Shown here piece after piece: positions 18,759-26,462 of a DNA stretch of 64,000 nt (position 1 is the stretch's first letter; each line of letters begins with the position of its first letter). Origin of the DNA: Deltaproteobacteria bacterium (GTDB lineage: Bacteria; Desulfobacterota; Binatia; DP-6); the NCBI GenBank assembly GCA_005879795.1, contig VBKJ01000131.1:1-64000 (forward strand). The letters are read 5' to 3'. A program made the translations under genes and the position numbers. The notes under the pieces were generated by a model, which saw only the letters and a list, made by a program, of their open reading frames with translations, made no database searches and was not told the DNA's origin.

Positions 18759-19202
18759 TCATGCACGGCTCCTCGGACCGCCGCCGGAAGGAGCAGGGTC
18801 TCGGGACCCTTGTCCCGCGCCGGGATGCGCCCGCGCCGCCACCGCCTCGATCTCGACCCGCGCGCCCGCCGGCAGCCGCGCCACCTGCACGGTGGCGCGC
18901 GCCGGATGCGGGAGCGGGAAGTAGCGGCCGTAGACCTCGTTCATGGCCGCGAATTCGCTCAGGTCGGTCAGGTACACCGTCGTCTTGACGACGTCCGCGA
19001 GGCCGAGCCCGGCTGCGCGCAGCACCGCGCCCAGGTTCTCGAGCACGCGCGCCGTCTCCGCCGCGATCCCCCCGGGGACGAGGGCGCCGCTCGCCGGATC
19101 GATGCCCACCTGCCCCGAGCAGAAGACGAGGTCGCCCGCCACCACCGCCTGCGCGTAGGGCCCGAGGGCGCGGGGCGCGCCGTCGCTCGCGATCCGGCTC
19201 AC
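18759..19202 (-). CDS. ridA: RidA family reactive intermediate deaminase
   Basis: A 147-residue RidA/YjgF protein that hydrolyses reactive 2-aminoacrylate/imines from PLP enzymes. Typical segments are ALGPYAQAVVAGDLVFCSGQ, VLENLGAVLRAAGLGLADVV, and the conserved Arg in HPARATVQVARLPAGARVEI. The start is GTG 19202 (overlapping the rel stop as GTGA). The C-terminus carries an extra ~20-residue Gly/Ser/Arg-rich tail beyond the usual ~125 residues. Pairing with rel is common in related bacteria. Confidence 0.92.
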   Translation of the reverse strand: MSRIASDGAPRALGPYAQAVVAGDLVFCSGQVGIDPASGALVPGGIAAETARVLENLGAVLRAAGLGLADVVKTTVYLTDLSEFAAMNEVYGRYFPLPHPARATVQVARLPAGARVEIEAVAARAHPGAGQGSRDPAPSGGGPRSRA

Positions 19203-21343
19203 GTGCGGACCCGCGCCACCTTCATCACGCCGCGCACGCGGCCCAGGTTGCGCATCACGCGGTTCAGCTCCTCGGCGCTGGTCACCATCAGCTCGAAGAC
19301 GTTCTGCGCCTTGCGGTCGCCGAGGGCGTGCACGTGGGCGCGGGTGATGTTGATGCCGGCCGAGCTGATCGCCTTCGACATGGCGGCGAGCAGCCCGGGC
19401 TGGTCGACGCACGTGACCTCGACGCGCACCGGGCGCGGCGTCCCCTTCCCGTCCTCCCACTGCACGTCGATCCGCCGCTGCGGGTCGCTCTCGAGCACCT
19501 TCGGGCAGTCGAGCGTGTGCACCGTCACGCCGCGCCCGCGCGTGATGAAGCCGGTGATGCGCTCGCCGGGCAGCGGGCTGCAGCACTTCCCGAAGCGCAC
19601 CAGCATGTCCTCCACGCCCGAGACCTGGACGCCGCTCTTCGTCTGCCGGCTGACCATCCGGAGCAGGCGCTGGAGGCGGCCCTCGCCCCGCTCGCGCCGG
19701 CGCTCGAGCTCTTCGGGCGAGAGGAGCTTGCCGAGCACCTGCTGCGCCGTCAGCTTCCCGTAGCCGACGCTCGCGAGCAGCGTGTCCTCGTCCTTCTGCC
19801 CGAGCTCGTCGGCCACGCGGCGCAGCGTGCCGTCGCCGCGCAGCCTCGCCAGGTCGAGCTGGTGGCGGCCGAGGTCGCGCTCCAGGATCTCGCGCCCCAC
19901 CGCCACCGAGCGGCTCGACTGCTGCGCCTTCACCCAGGCGCGGATGCGCCCCTTCGCGCGCGGCGTCTTCACCAGCTTGAGCCAGTCCTTCGACGGCTGC
20001 TGGTTGGCGGTGCTGACGATCTCGACCGTGTCGCCGCTCTGCAGCTGGTAGCGCAGCGGCACGATCTTCCCGTTGACGCGCGCCCCGGCGCAGTGGTGCC
20101 CGACCTCGGAGTGGATGCGGTAGGCGAAGTCGATGACCGTCGAGCCGAGCGGGAAGTTGAGCAGGTCCCCCTTGGGCGTGAAGACGAACACCTCCTCGGC
20201 GAACAGGTCCTCCTTCACCGAGCGGAGAAACTCCTGCGGGTCCTGGAGCTGCTGCTGCCACTCGAGCATCTGCCGCAGCCAGGCGAAGCGCTGCGCGCCG
20301 TCGCCCTCGGCGCCCGGCTGCTTGTAGCGCCAGTGCGCGGCCACGCCGTACTCGGCCACACGGTGCATGTCGCGGGTGCGGATCTGGATCTCCATGCGCT
20401 CGCCGTAGGGGCCGATCACCGTGGTGTGCAGCGACTGGTAGCCGTTCGCCTTGGGGAGCGCGATGTAGTCCTTGAAGCGCCCGGGCACCGGTTTCCAGTG
20501 GGCGTGCACCACGCCGAGCGCCTGGTAGCACTCGCCGACCGAGTCCGCCACGATGCGGAACGCGACCAGGTCGTGGATCTGGTCGTAGAGCAGGTTCTGA
20601 GCCTGCATCTTCTGGTAGATCGAGTAGAAGTGCTTGGGACGCCCGCTCACCTCGGCCTCGACCTCGGACTCGGCGAGCTTCTTGCCGAGGACGGAGATGA
20701 CTTCCCGGATGTACTTCTCCCGCTCGGCCTTACGCTTCGCGACGCTGCGCTTCAGCTGGTAGTAGACCTCGGGGTGGAGGAAGCGCAGTGCGTTGTCCTC
20801 CAGGTCCGACTTGATCCAGTAGATGCCGAGACGGTGCGCGAGGGGCGCGTAGATGTCGAGCGTCTCCTGCGCGATGTCCGCCTGCCGCTCGGGCGGCAGG
20901 TGGCCGAGGGTGCGCATGTTGTGCGTGCGGTCGGCGAGCTTGATCAGGATGACGCGGATGTCGCGCGCCATGGCGAGGAGCATCTTGCGGAAGTTCTCCG
21001 CCTGCTTCTCCTCGCGCGAGGTGAAGTTGATCCGGCCGATCTTGGTGACGCCGTCGACCAGGCCCGCGATCTCGGCGCCGAAGCGCTCCTCGACCTGGGC
21101 GAGCGTGACGAGCGTGTCCTCGACCGTGTCGTGCAGGAGGCCGGTGGCGACGCTCGGCACGTCGAGGCGGAGGTCCGCGATGATGCCCGCCACCTGGAGG
21201 GGGTGGGTCAGGTAGGGCTCGCCCGAGGCGCGCCGCTGGCCCTTGTGCACGCTCGCCGAGAACTCGTAGGCGCGCTGGATCACGTCGACCGGGGCGGTCG
21301 GGGTGTAGGCGCGCACGCGCTCTACCAGCTCGCCGATGGTCAT
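19199..21343 (-). CDS. rel: Bifunctional (p)ppGpp synthetase/hydrolase Rel (RelA/SpoT family)
   Basis: A 714-residue RSH protein. The HD hydrolase domain retains YLTHPLQVAG, LLHDTVEDT and LADRTHNMRTL, so hydrolysis should be active. The synthetase domain follows, and its RFKDYIALPKANGYQSLHTT has the RxKD charge pattern of bifunctional enzymes rather than ExDD of monofunctional RelA. A TGS domain (EEVFVFTPKGDLLNFPLGST) and a C-terminal ACT domain (VEVTCVDQPGLLAAMSKAIS) complete it. Start ATG 21343 overlaps the stop of the upstream kinase gene by 4 nt. Confidence 0.96.
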   Translation of the reverse strand: MTIGELVERVRAYTPTAPVDVIQRAYEFSASVHKGQRRASGEPYLTHPLQVAGIIADLRLDVPSVATGLLHDTVEDTLVTLAQVEERFGAEIAGLVDGVTKIGRINFTSREEKQAENFRKMLLAMARDIRVILIKLADRTHNMRTLGHLPPERQADIAQETLDIYAPLAHRLGIYWIKSDLEDNALRFLHPEVYYQLKRSVAKRKAEREKYIREVISVLGKKLAESEVEAEVSGRPKHFYSIYQKMQAQNLLYDQIHDLVAFRIVADSVGECYQALGVVHAHWKPVPGRFKDYIALPKANGYQSLHTTVIGPYGERMEIQIRTRDMHRVAEYGVAAHWRYKQPGAEGDGAQRFAWLRQMLEWQQQLQDPQEFLRSVKEDLFAEEVFVFTPKGDLLNFPLGSTVIDFAYRIHSEVGHHCAGARVNGKIVPLRYQLQSGDTVEIVSTANQQPSKDWLKLVKTPRAKGRIRAWVKAQQSSRSVAVGREILERDLGRHQLDLARLRGDGTLRRVADELGQKDEDTLLASVGYGKLTAQQVLGKLLSPEELERRRERGEGRLQRLLRMVSRQTKSGVQVSGVEDMLVRFGKCCSPLPGERITGFITRGRGVTVHTLDCPKVLESDPQRRIDVQWEDGKGTPRPVRVEVTCVDQPGLLAAMSKAISSAGINITRAHVHALGDRKAQNVFELMVTSAEELNRVMRNLGRVRGVMKVARVRT

Positions 21344-21870
21344 GACGCCCGCCGCGCGCGCGCCACGATCTCGGCCGCCAGCTCCTCGGGCGAGCGGCCG
21401 TCGGTGTGGAGCACGAGATCGTAGCGCCCGGGGTCGTGGTAGTCGACGCCGTAGATCTCGCGGTAACGGCGCGCGTCCGAGGCTTCGCGCGCCTGGATCT
21501 GCCGCAGCCGTTCGGCCGCGTCGCCGCCCTCGCGCCCGGCGATGCGCGCGGCGCGCACCCGCTCGGGGGCGTCCAGGAAGACGCGCAGCGCGCGCACGCC
21601 CGCCTCCTCGGCCTTGAAGGCGGCGAGCCGGCCCTCGAGCACCGCGTCGCCCCGCCGGGCGCGCGCGCGCATCGCGTCGTCGAGGCGGCGGTCGATCGAG
21701 TGATCGGTCTCGGCGCGGCGCGCGTACTCCTCGAGCGTCAGCCCGGCGGCCTCGGCCTGGCGGCGGAAGAGGTCGCCCGCGTAGACGTGCTCCAGGCCGA
21801 GGGCCCGGGCGACCAGGCGCGCGACGGTCGTCTTGCCGCTGCCGGGCAGGCCCGAGATGGTGATCAGCAC
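21340..21870 (-). CDS. Archaeal-type (AAA family) cytidylate kinase
   Basis: A 176-residue P-loop kinase starting VLITISGLPGSGKTTVARLV. VYAGDLFRRQAEAAGLTLEE, AVLEGRLAAF, a REASDARRYREIYGVDYHD lid region and YDLVLHTDG match the short archaeal CMP kinase family rather than bacterial Cmk. The start GTG 21870 matches the family N-terminus. An ATG at 21906 would add 12 residues that read through a TATAAT sequence. It lies between yicC and rel, where many relatives have gmk and rpoZ. Its nucleotide specificity is not provable from sequence; a bacterial cmk is also present at 6257. Confidence 0.82.
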   Translation of the reverse strand: MLITISGLPGSGKTTVARLVARALGLEHVYAGDLFRRQAEAAGLTLEEYARRAETDHSIDRRLDDAMRARARRGDAVLEGRLAAFKAEEAGVRALRVFLDAPERVRAARIAGREGGDAAERLRQIQAREASDARRYREIYGVDYHDPGRYDLVLHTDGRSPEELAAEIVARARRAS

Positions 21871-21876
21871 GCGGCC

Positions 21877-21905
21877 ATTATAGGCGCGTCGTTCGCGCTT
21901 CTGCA
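21877..21905 (-). promoter_or_regulatory. TATAAT box immediately ahead of the archaeal-type kinase start
   Basis: A perfect TATAAT lies on the minus strand at 21882-21877, with only a weak -35 (TGCAGA, 21905-21900, 17-nt spacer). The expected transcription start would fall at about the GTG at 21870, implying a leaderless mRNA. It may be chance. Confidence 0.3.
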
Positions 21906-21991
21906 CGAGGCGGCCGCGCCCGCCGCCGGGGCGCGCGGAGGCTCCCGGGCGTGCCGGAAGCCCCCGTCGTCACCACGGCCGACTGCCCGCA

Positions 21992-22870
21992 TCACTCCAC
22001 GTTCTGCACCTGCTCGCGCAGCTTCTCCACCTCGGCCTTCGCGCCGAGCACCAGGTCCGTGATCTCGCGGTCCCCCGCCTTGGCGCCGGTGGTGTTGAGC
22101 TCGCGCTGGATCTCCTGGAGCAGGAACTCGATGCGCTTGCCGACCGGGCCGCGCTCGCCGAGCGCCGTGGCGAGCGCGCCGAGGTGCGCCTCGAGCCGCA
22201 CCACCTCCTCGGTCACGTCGCTCCGCTCGGCGAGCATGGCGACCTCCTGCGCCACCCGCCCGCGGTCGAGCTCGGCGCCGCCCACCAGGCGCACCAGGCG
22301 CTCCTCGACCTGGTTCCTGAGCGCGGCCAGAGCGTGCGGCAACCGGCGGCGGATGGCCGCCGTCGCCCGCCTGAGCGCCGCCGCGCGGCCGAGCATGTCG
22401 CGGCGGAGGTGGCCGCCCTCGCGCCGGCGCTCGCGGTCGAAGGCGCCGAGCGCGCGCGCGAGCGCGCGGCGCAGCGCCGGGAGCTCGCCGCGCAGCTCGG
22501 GTGGCTCTTCGCTCACCTCGAAGACGTCGGGCAGGCGGAGGACGTCGACCAGGGCGACGTCCCCCTCGAGCCCGAGGCGCCGGCCGAGCCGGCGCGCCGC
22601 CGCCACGTAGGCGCGCGCCAGCTCGGCGCGTACGACCACGGCGTAGCGGCGCCGCGCCGCCACCGCCGCGCGTGCAACGGTGATCTCGACCCGCCCGCGC
22701 TGCGCCATCGCACTCGCGCGCCCGCGCATCTCGCGCTCCCAGGCCGCGTACTCGCGCGGAGCCACGATCTTCAGGTCGAGAAAGCGCTGATTGACGCCGC
22801 GGACCTCGACCGTCACGCGCGCGGTCGGCGCATCGGCGCGCCCGGCGCCGTATCCCGTCATGCTGCGCAC
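21992..22870 (-). CDS. yicC: YicC family protein (endoribonuclease family)
   Basis: A 292-residue YicC/YloC protein. The diagnostic N-terminus MRSMTGYGAG (GTG 22870; the ATG at 22861 gives MTGYGAG) and EVRGVNQRFLDLKI are present. So is the C-terminal GPVGKRIEFLLQEIQRELNT followed by TGAKAGDREITDLVLGAKAE. E. coli YicC has been described as an endoribonuclease. Its start lies only 5 bp from a MITE-like palindrome that fills the upstream gap, so its native promoter or ribosome site may have been displaced. Confidence 0.93.
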   Translation of the reverse strand: MRSMTGYGAGRADAPTARVTVEVRGVNQRFLDLKIVAPREYAAWEREMRGRASAMAQRGRVEITVARAAVAARRRYAVVVRAELARAYVAAARRLGRRLGLEGDVALVDVLRLPDVFEVSEEPPELRGELPALRRALARALGAFDRERRREGGHLRRDMLGRAAALRRATAAIRRRLPHALAALRNQVEERLVRLVGGAELDRGRVAQEVAMLAERSDVTEEVVRLEAHLGALATALGERGPVGKRIEFLLQEIQRELNTTGAKAGDREITDLVLGAKAEVEKLREQVQNVE

Positions 22871-22875
22871 GCCGC

Positions 22876-23059
22876 CTAGGAGTCCGTCCGGGTAATCATG
22901 GTGAGCGAGGCGAACGAGCCGGGGAGCGAGAGCGGCAAGCGCAGCGACGACCGACGAGGCGTGCCTGAAGGCACGCCGCAGGAGGGAGGAGCGAGCACGC
23001 CGCTCGCAGCCCCCGGATCGTTCGCCGCAGCCGCCATGATTACCCGGACGGCCTCCTAG
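22876..23059. mobile_element. MITE-like palindromic element, 176 bp flanked by CTAG
   Basis: A 176-bp segment (22880-23055) has 22-bp terminal inverted repeats. The left is 22880-22901 and the right is 23034-23055, matching at 21 of 22 positions (core CCGTCCGGGTAATCATGG). It is flanked by CTAG on both sides (22876-22879 and 23056-23059), as a 4-bp target duplication would be. The interior is imperfectly complementary too (for example GGCGAACGA on both arms). It ends in an apical hairpin GGCGTGCC-TGAA-GGCACGCC (22958-22977) centred exactly on the element midpoint. No ORF. CTAG-type duplications are known for IS5-group elements. The right CTAG supplies the stop codon of the heptose kinase gene. 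Confidence 0.6.
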
Positions 23060-24180
23060 AGGTCCGACAGCCGCCTGCTCATCCGGGGGCCCGTCCACTG
23101 CTCGCGCGCGCCGCGTGCTGCGCGCTTCCGATAGCCCCCGGTCGACGCCTGCGCGGCTCCCGCCGCGCGCGGCTCGGCGTCTCTCGCCGGCGGCCTCCCC
23201 TCTCGCAAGGCGGCGCGTAGCTCGTCGGCGCCGAGCGTGGCGGTCCCGATCTTCCCGACCACCACCCCGGCGGCGTGGTTCGCGAGCACGGTCGCCTCCT
23301 CGAGCGTGCCGCCGGCACCGAGCGCGAGCGCGCAGGCGGCGAGCACGGTGTCGCCGGCGCCGGTCACATCGTAGACCTCGCGCGCCACGGTGGGGAACTC
23401 CTGCACGGCGCCGCCCCGCTTGAAGAGGGCCATGCCCTCGTCGCCGCGCGAGATGAGGACGGCCTCCGTCTCCCAGCGCTCGAGGAGGCGCGCCCCGACG
23501 GCGCAGAGCGAGGCGCGGTCGCGGATCTCGATGCCCGCGGCCTCCGCCGCCTCGGCGCGATTCGGCTTCATGAGCGAGGCGCGGCGGTAGTGGGCGAAGT
23601 TGGCGCGCTTCGGATCGACGACCCAGGCGAAGGGCGCGCGGGCGTGGGCTGCCGCGAGCGCCGCGAGCAGGTGCGGCCCGATCACGCCCTTGGCGTAGTC
23701 CGACACCACCACCACGTCGAACCGCGCGCGCTCGCCCAGCACGAGGTCGCGCACCCGGCGCGTCCCCGCCCCGTCGAGCACGGGTGCCGCTTCGTGGTCG
23801 AGGCGCACCACCTGCTGCTGGTGCGCGATGATGCGCGTCTTCTGCGTGGTGCGCGCGTGGCGCGAGACGACGATGCCCTCCGTGCCCGCGCCGAGCGCGG
23901 CGAGCGCGGCGACGAGCCGTTTGCCGGCCGCGTCGTCGCCCACGATCCCGCACGCCGCCGCCCGGCCACCGAGCGCGGCGACGTTGCTCACCACGTTCCC
24001 GGCGCCGCCGGGGCGCTCGTCCTCCCCGGTCACGTGCACCACGGGCACCGGGGCCTCGGGCGAGATACGCTCGACCCGTCCCCACACGAAGCGATCGAGC
24101 ATCAGGTCGCCCACCACCAGCACGCGCACCCCGGCGAAGCGCCGGATCAGCTCGGCGAGCCGCCGTCCGCTCATGCGCAT
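23056..24180 (-). CDS. D-glycero-beta-D-manno-heptose-7-phosphate kinase (RfaE domain I)
   Basis: A 374-residue PfkB-type kinase of ADP-heptose synthesis. Visible motifs are VRVLVVGDLMLDRFVWGRVE, RISPEAPVPVVHV, the GGAGNVVSNVAALGG sugar-binding region and DVTGAGDTVLAACALALGAG with the catalytic Asp. ATG 24180 has GAGGA 6 nt upstream; ATG 24174 overlaps the previous stop as ATGA. The conserved domain ends near TLGADELRAALREGRPP. The last ~43 residues are an Arg/Ala-rich tail terminated by a TAG inside the palindromic element, so the C-terminus may be altered by insertion. Confidence 0.93.
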   Translation of the reverse strand: MRMSGRRLAELIRRFAGVRVLVVGDLMLDRFVWGRVERISPEAPVPVVHVTGEDERPGGAGNVVSNVAALGGRAAACGIVGDDAAGKRLVAALAALGAGTEGIVVSRHARTTQKTRIIAHQQQVVRLDHEAAPVLDGAGTRRVRDLVLGERARFDVVVVSDYAKGVIGPHLLAALAAAHARAPFAWVVDPKRANFAHYRRASLMKPNRAEAAEAAGIEIRDRASLCAVGARLLERWETEAVLISRGDEGMALFKRGGAVQEFPTVAREVYDVTGAGDTVLAACALALGAGGTLEEATVLANHAAGVVVGKIGTATLGADELRAALREGRPPARDAEPRAAGAAQASTGGYRKRAARGAREQWTGPRMSRRLSDL

Positions 24181-25247
24181 GCACGGTCCTCGTAGCAGGC
24201 CAGCGTCCCCTCCGCCATGCGCGCGGTGGTGTAGCGCGCCCGCACGCGCGCCCGGCCGGCGGCCCCGAGGCGCGCGCGCAGGCCCGGGTCGCGCGCCAGG
24301 CGGGCGAGGGCGGTGGCGAGCGCTGTCGGGTCGCCGGGCGGGACCAGGAGGCCCGTCTCCTCGGGCACGATCGCCTCGGCGAGCCCGCCCACCCGGCTCG
24401 CGACCACCGGGCGGCCTGCCGCCATCGCCTCCAGCGCGGCCACCCCGAGCCCTTCCTGCCGGGACGGGAGCGCGACCACGTCCGCCGCCGCGAGGCAGGC
24501 GGCCACGTCGGGCCGGAACCCCACCAACTCGACCGTCCCGTCGAGCGCCGCGGCCGCGCGGACCAGGGCTTCCGCCTGCCGCCCCTCGCCGCAGAAGACG
24601 TAGCGCAGGCCGAGCCCCGCGGGCGCCAGCGCGGCCGCTGCCGCGAGCAGGACCGCGTGCCCCTTGCGTGCCTCGAGCGCACCTACGACGACCACTGCGA
24701 CATCATCGTCGCCGAGGCGCCATTCACGCCGCACGGCCGCGCGCGCCTCGGGCGGCGCGACGAACGCTCCCGCGTCGATCCCGCTCGGCACGACGCGGAT
24801 GCGCTCCGCGCGCACCCCGACGCGGACGAGCGCGGCGCGCACACCCTCCGAGATGGCGATCACCGCATCCACCGCCCGATTGTAGAGGAAGCGCACGTAG
24901 GGCCCGCCCGCGGGCACGTAGTCCATGCGGCGCGTGACCACGAGCCGCGCGCCCCGGCCGCGGCAGAACGGCGCCAGGGCGTGGGCGCGCGCAGTGTGGA
25001 AGTGGACCACGTCAAAGGCGGCCACCAGGCGGCGCAGCGCAAGCGCGGCGCGCACGTCGAAGTGGTTCACGATCCCGAGCGGGACGACCCGCGCGCCGGC
25101 CGCGGCGGCGGCGCGAGCGAGCGGCGCCCCCGGGTGCGCCGCCACGGTCGAGGCGTGGCCGCGCGCCGCGAGCTCGCGCACCAGGGCCAGGACCTGCACC
25201 TCGCCGCCGCCCCAGGCGCGCTCCGGGTCGACGTGCAGCACGCGCAT
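24171..25247 (-). CDS. Glycosyltransferase family 4
   Basis: A 358-residue GT-B enzyme. It opens with MRVLHVDPERAWGGGEVQVL (the GGGE glycine-rich loop). The acceptor domain includes DVVHFHTARAHALAPF. The donor-binding C-terminal domain has VVPSGIDAGAF and the EX7E motif region SRQEGLGVAALEAMAAGRPV. It lies between the heptose kinase and an O-antigen ligase/polymerase gene and so probably acts in LPS or surface polysaccharide assembly on the cytoplasmic face. Donor and acceptor cannot be assigned. Confidence 0.9.
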   Translation of the reverse strand: MRVLHVDPERAWGGGEVQVLALVRELAARGHASTVAAHPGAPLARAAAAAGARVVPLGIVNHFDVRAALALRRLVAAFDVVHFHTARAHALAPFCRGRGARLVVTRRMDYVPAGGPYVRFLYNRAVDAVIAISEGVRAALVRVGVRAERIRVVPSGIDAGAFVAPPEARAAVRREWRLGDDDVAVVVVGALEARKGHAVLLAAAAALAPAGLGLRYVFCGEGRQAEALVRAAAALDGTVELVGFRPDVAACLAAADVVALPSRQEGLGVAALEAMAAGRPVVASRVGGLAEAIVPEETGLLVPPGDPTALATALARLARDPGLRARLGAAGRARVRARYTTARMAEGTLACYEDRACA

Positions 25248-25256
25248 GCTACGCCC

Positions 25257-26459
25257 TCACCCCGCCTCCCCGAGCCGCATGAGGATCGCGAGCGCCACCC
25301 ACATGGCGATCGCGACCTCCGCGTCGCCGAAGGTGTACTGCGTGAGGCCCCCCACGAGAAACCCGATCACGCCCGCCCAGGCGCCCGCGGCCGCAGCCCA
25401 CGTCGGGTGGTCCGCCGCCTGCTCGATCACCTCGGCGCCGCGCCGGAGCGCCGTCGCGTAGACGAGGCCGAAGGCCGCGAGGCCGGCGAGGCCCGCCTCG
25501 GCCGCCATCTGCAGGAAGTTGTTGTGCGCGTGCGAGCGCCGGTCGGCGGCGGGATGCGCCGCGTAGTACGGCGGCGCCGCCGTCCGGTAGCGGCCGAAGC
25601 CGAGCCCCAGGATCGGCCGCTCGTGCACGATGTCGAGGTTCGCCCGATAGATGCCGACGCGGCCCGCGTTGGCGCCCCGCGCGGAGAACATGTGCGCTGC
25701 CTCCGCGCGCAGCGCCGGCGTCGCGGCGAAGGCGAGGCCCGCGGTCGCGGCGCACGCGGGCAGCACGAGCCGCGCGCGCCGGTCGCGCGCCACGAGCGCC
25801 AGGGCGGCCCCGAGCGCGAGCGCCGCCAGCCAGGCCCCGCGCGCGGTCGAGAAGACGAGCGCCAGCACGACGAGCAGCGCGGCCCCGAGCGCCGCCGCCC
25901 GGCCCGCCAGTGCGCCTGCCAGCGCCCAGGCGAGCGGGAAGATCATCACGTGCGCGAAGGTGAGGTAGTTGCGGAAGAACCCGACCACCGCGTAGCCGGG
26001 CGCTCCCGGCTCGCGCGGGTACACGTAGGTCGGGCGGCCGAGCAGCGTGCGGTACCAGTCCGCACCGGTGAAGTGCTGGAGGATGCCGTAGGCCGCCGCC
26101 ACCGCACCGCCGACGACGATCGTGCGCGCCAGGCGGACGGCGTGCGCGCGGTCGCGGAGCCACCAGAAGACGGCGAAGTACGCGAGCGCGATCCACAGGC
26201 GGGCCCACCCCCTCGCCTCGAGCGGATGCCCGCTCGCGAGCGTCGAGAGGGCGAGGACCGCCGCCAGGAGCGCGAGGACGCCGTCGAGGGGCGTGCGGCG
26301 CACGACGCCCCAGCTCCCGATCAGCGCCGCGACGCTGAGCGCCCCGAGCCCGAGCACGCCGGCCTCCATGCCCGTCGTCGAGAGCGGGATGGCGGCCGCG
26401 ATCAGGCCGAGCAGCGCGTCGGCCGCGCGGCGCGCGGCGAGGGGGGGTGTGCCGGCCAC
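25257..26459 (-). CDS. O-antigen ligase / polymerase (Wzy_C family) membrane protein
   Basis: A 400-residue integral membrane protein with about ten hydrophobic segments. The Wzy_C/WaaL signature region HERPILGLGFGRYRTA and then SHAHNNFLQMAAEAGLAGLA (about residues 313-332) is clear. It contains the conserved His expected of WaaL-type ligases. It either ligates O-polysaccharide to the lipid A core or polymerises repeats; sequence alone does not separate the two. The start is GTG 26459, 4 nt after the upstream stop. Confidence 0.85.
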   Translation of the reverse strand: MAGTPPLAARRAADALLGLIAAAIPLSTTGMEAGVLGLGALSVAALIGSWGVVRRTPLDGVLALLAAVLALSTLASGHPLEARGWARLWIALAYFAVFWWLRDRAHAVRLARTIVVGGAVAAAYGILQHFTGADWYRTLLGRPTYVYPREPGAPGYAVVGFFRNYLTFAHVMIFPLAWALAGALAGRAAALGAALLVVLALVFSTARGAWLAALALGAALALVARDRRARLVLPACAATAGLAFAATPALRAEAAHMFSARGANAGRVGIYRANLDIVHERPILGLGFGRYRTAAPPYYAAHPAADRRSHAHNNFLQMAAEAGLAGLAAFGLVYATALRRGAEVIEQAADHPTWAAAAGAWAGVIGFLVGGLTQYTFGDAEVAIAMWVALAILMRLGEAG

Positions 26460-26462
26460 GCT

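Noticed and set aside
19199-21343. Monofunctional RelA
   Set aside because: The HD domain residues are intact and the synthetase has the RxKD charge motif of bifunctional Rel enzymes.
22866-22872. An ATG at 22861 as the only start of yicC
   Set aside because: The family begins with M(I/R)RSMTGYG, which fits the GTG three codons upstream.
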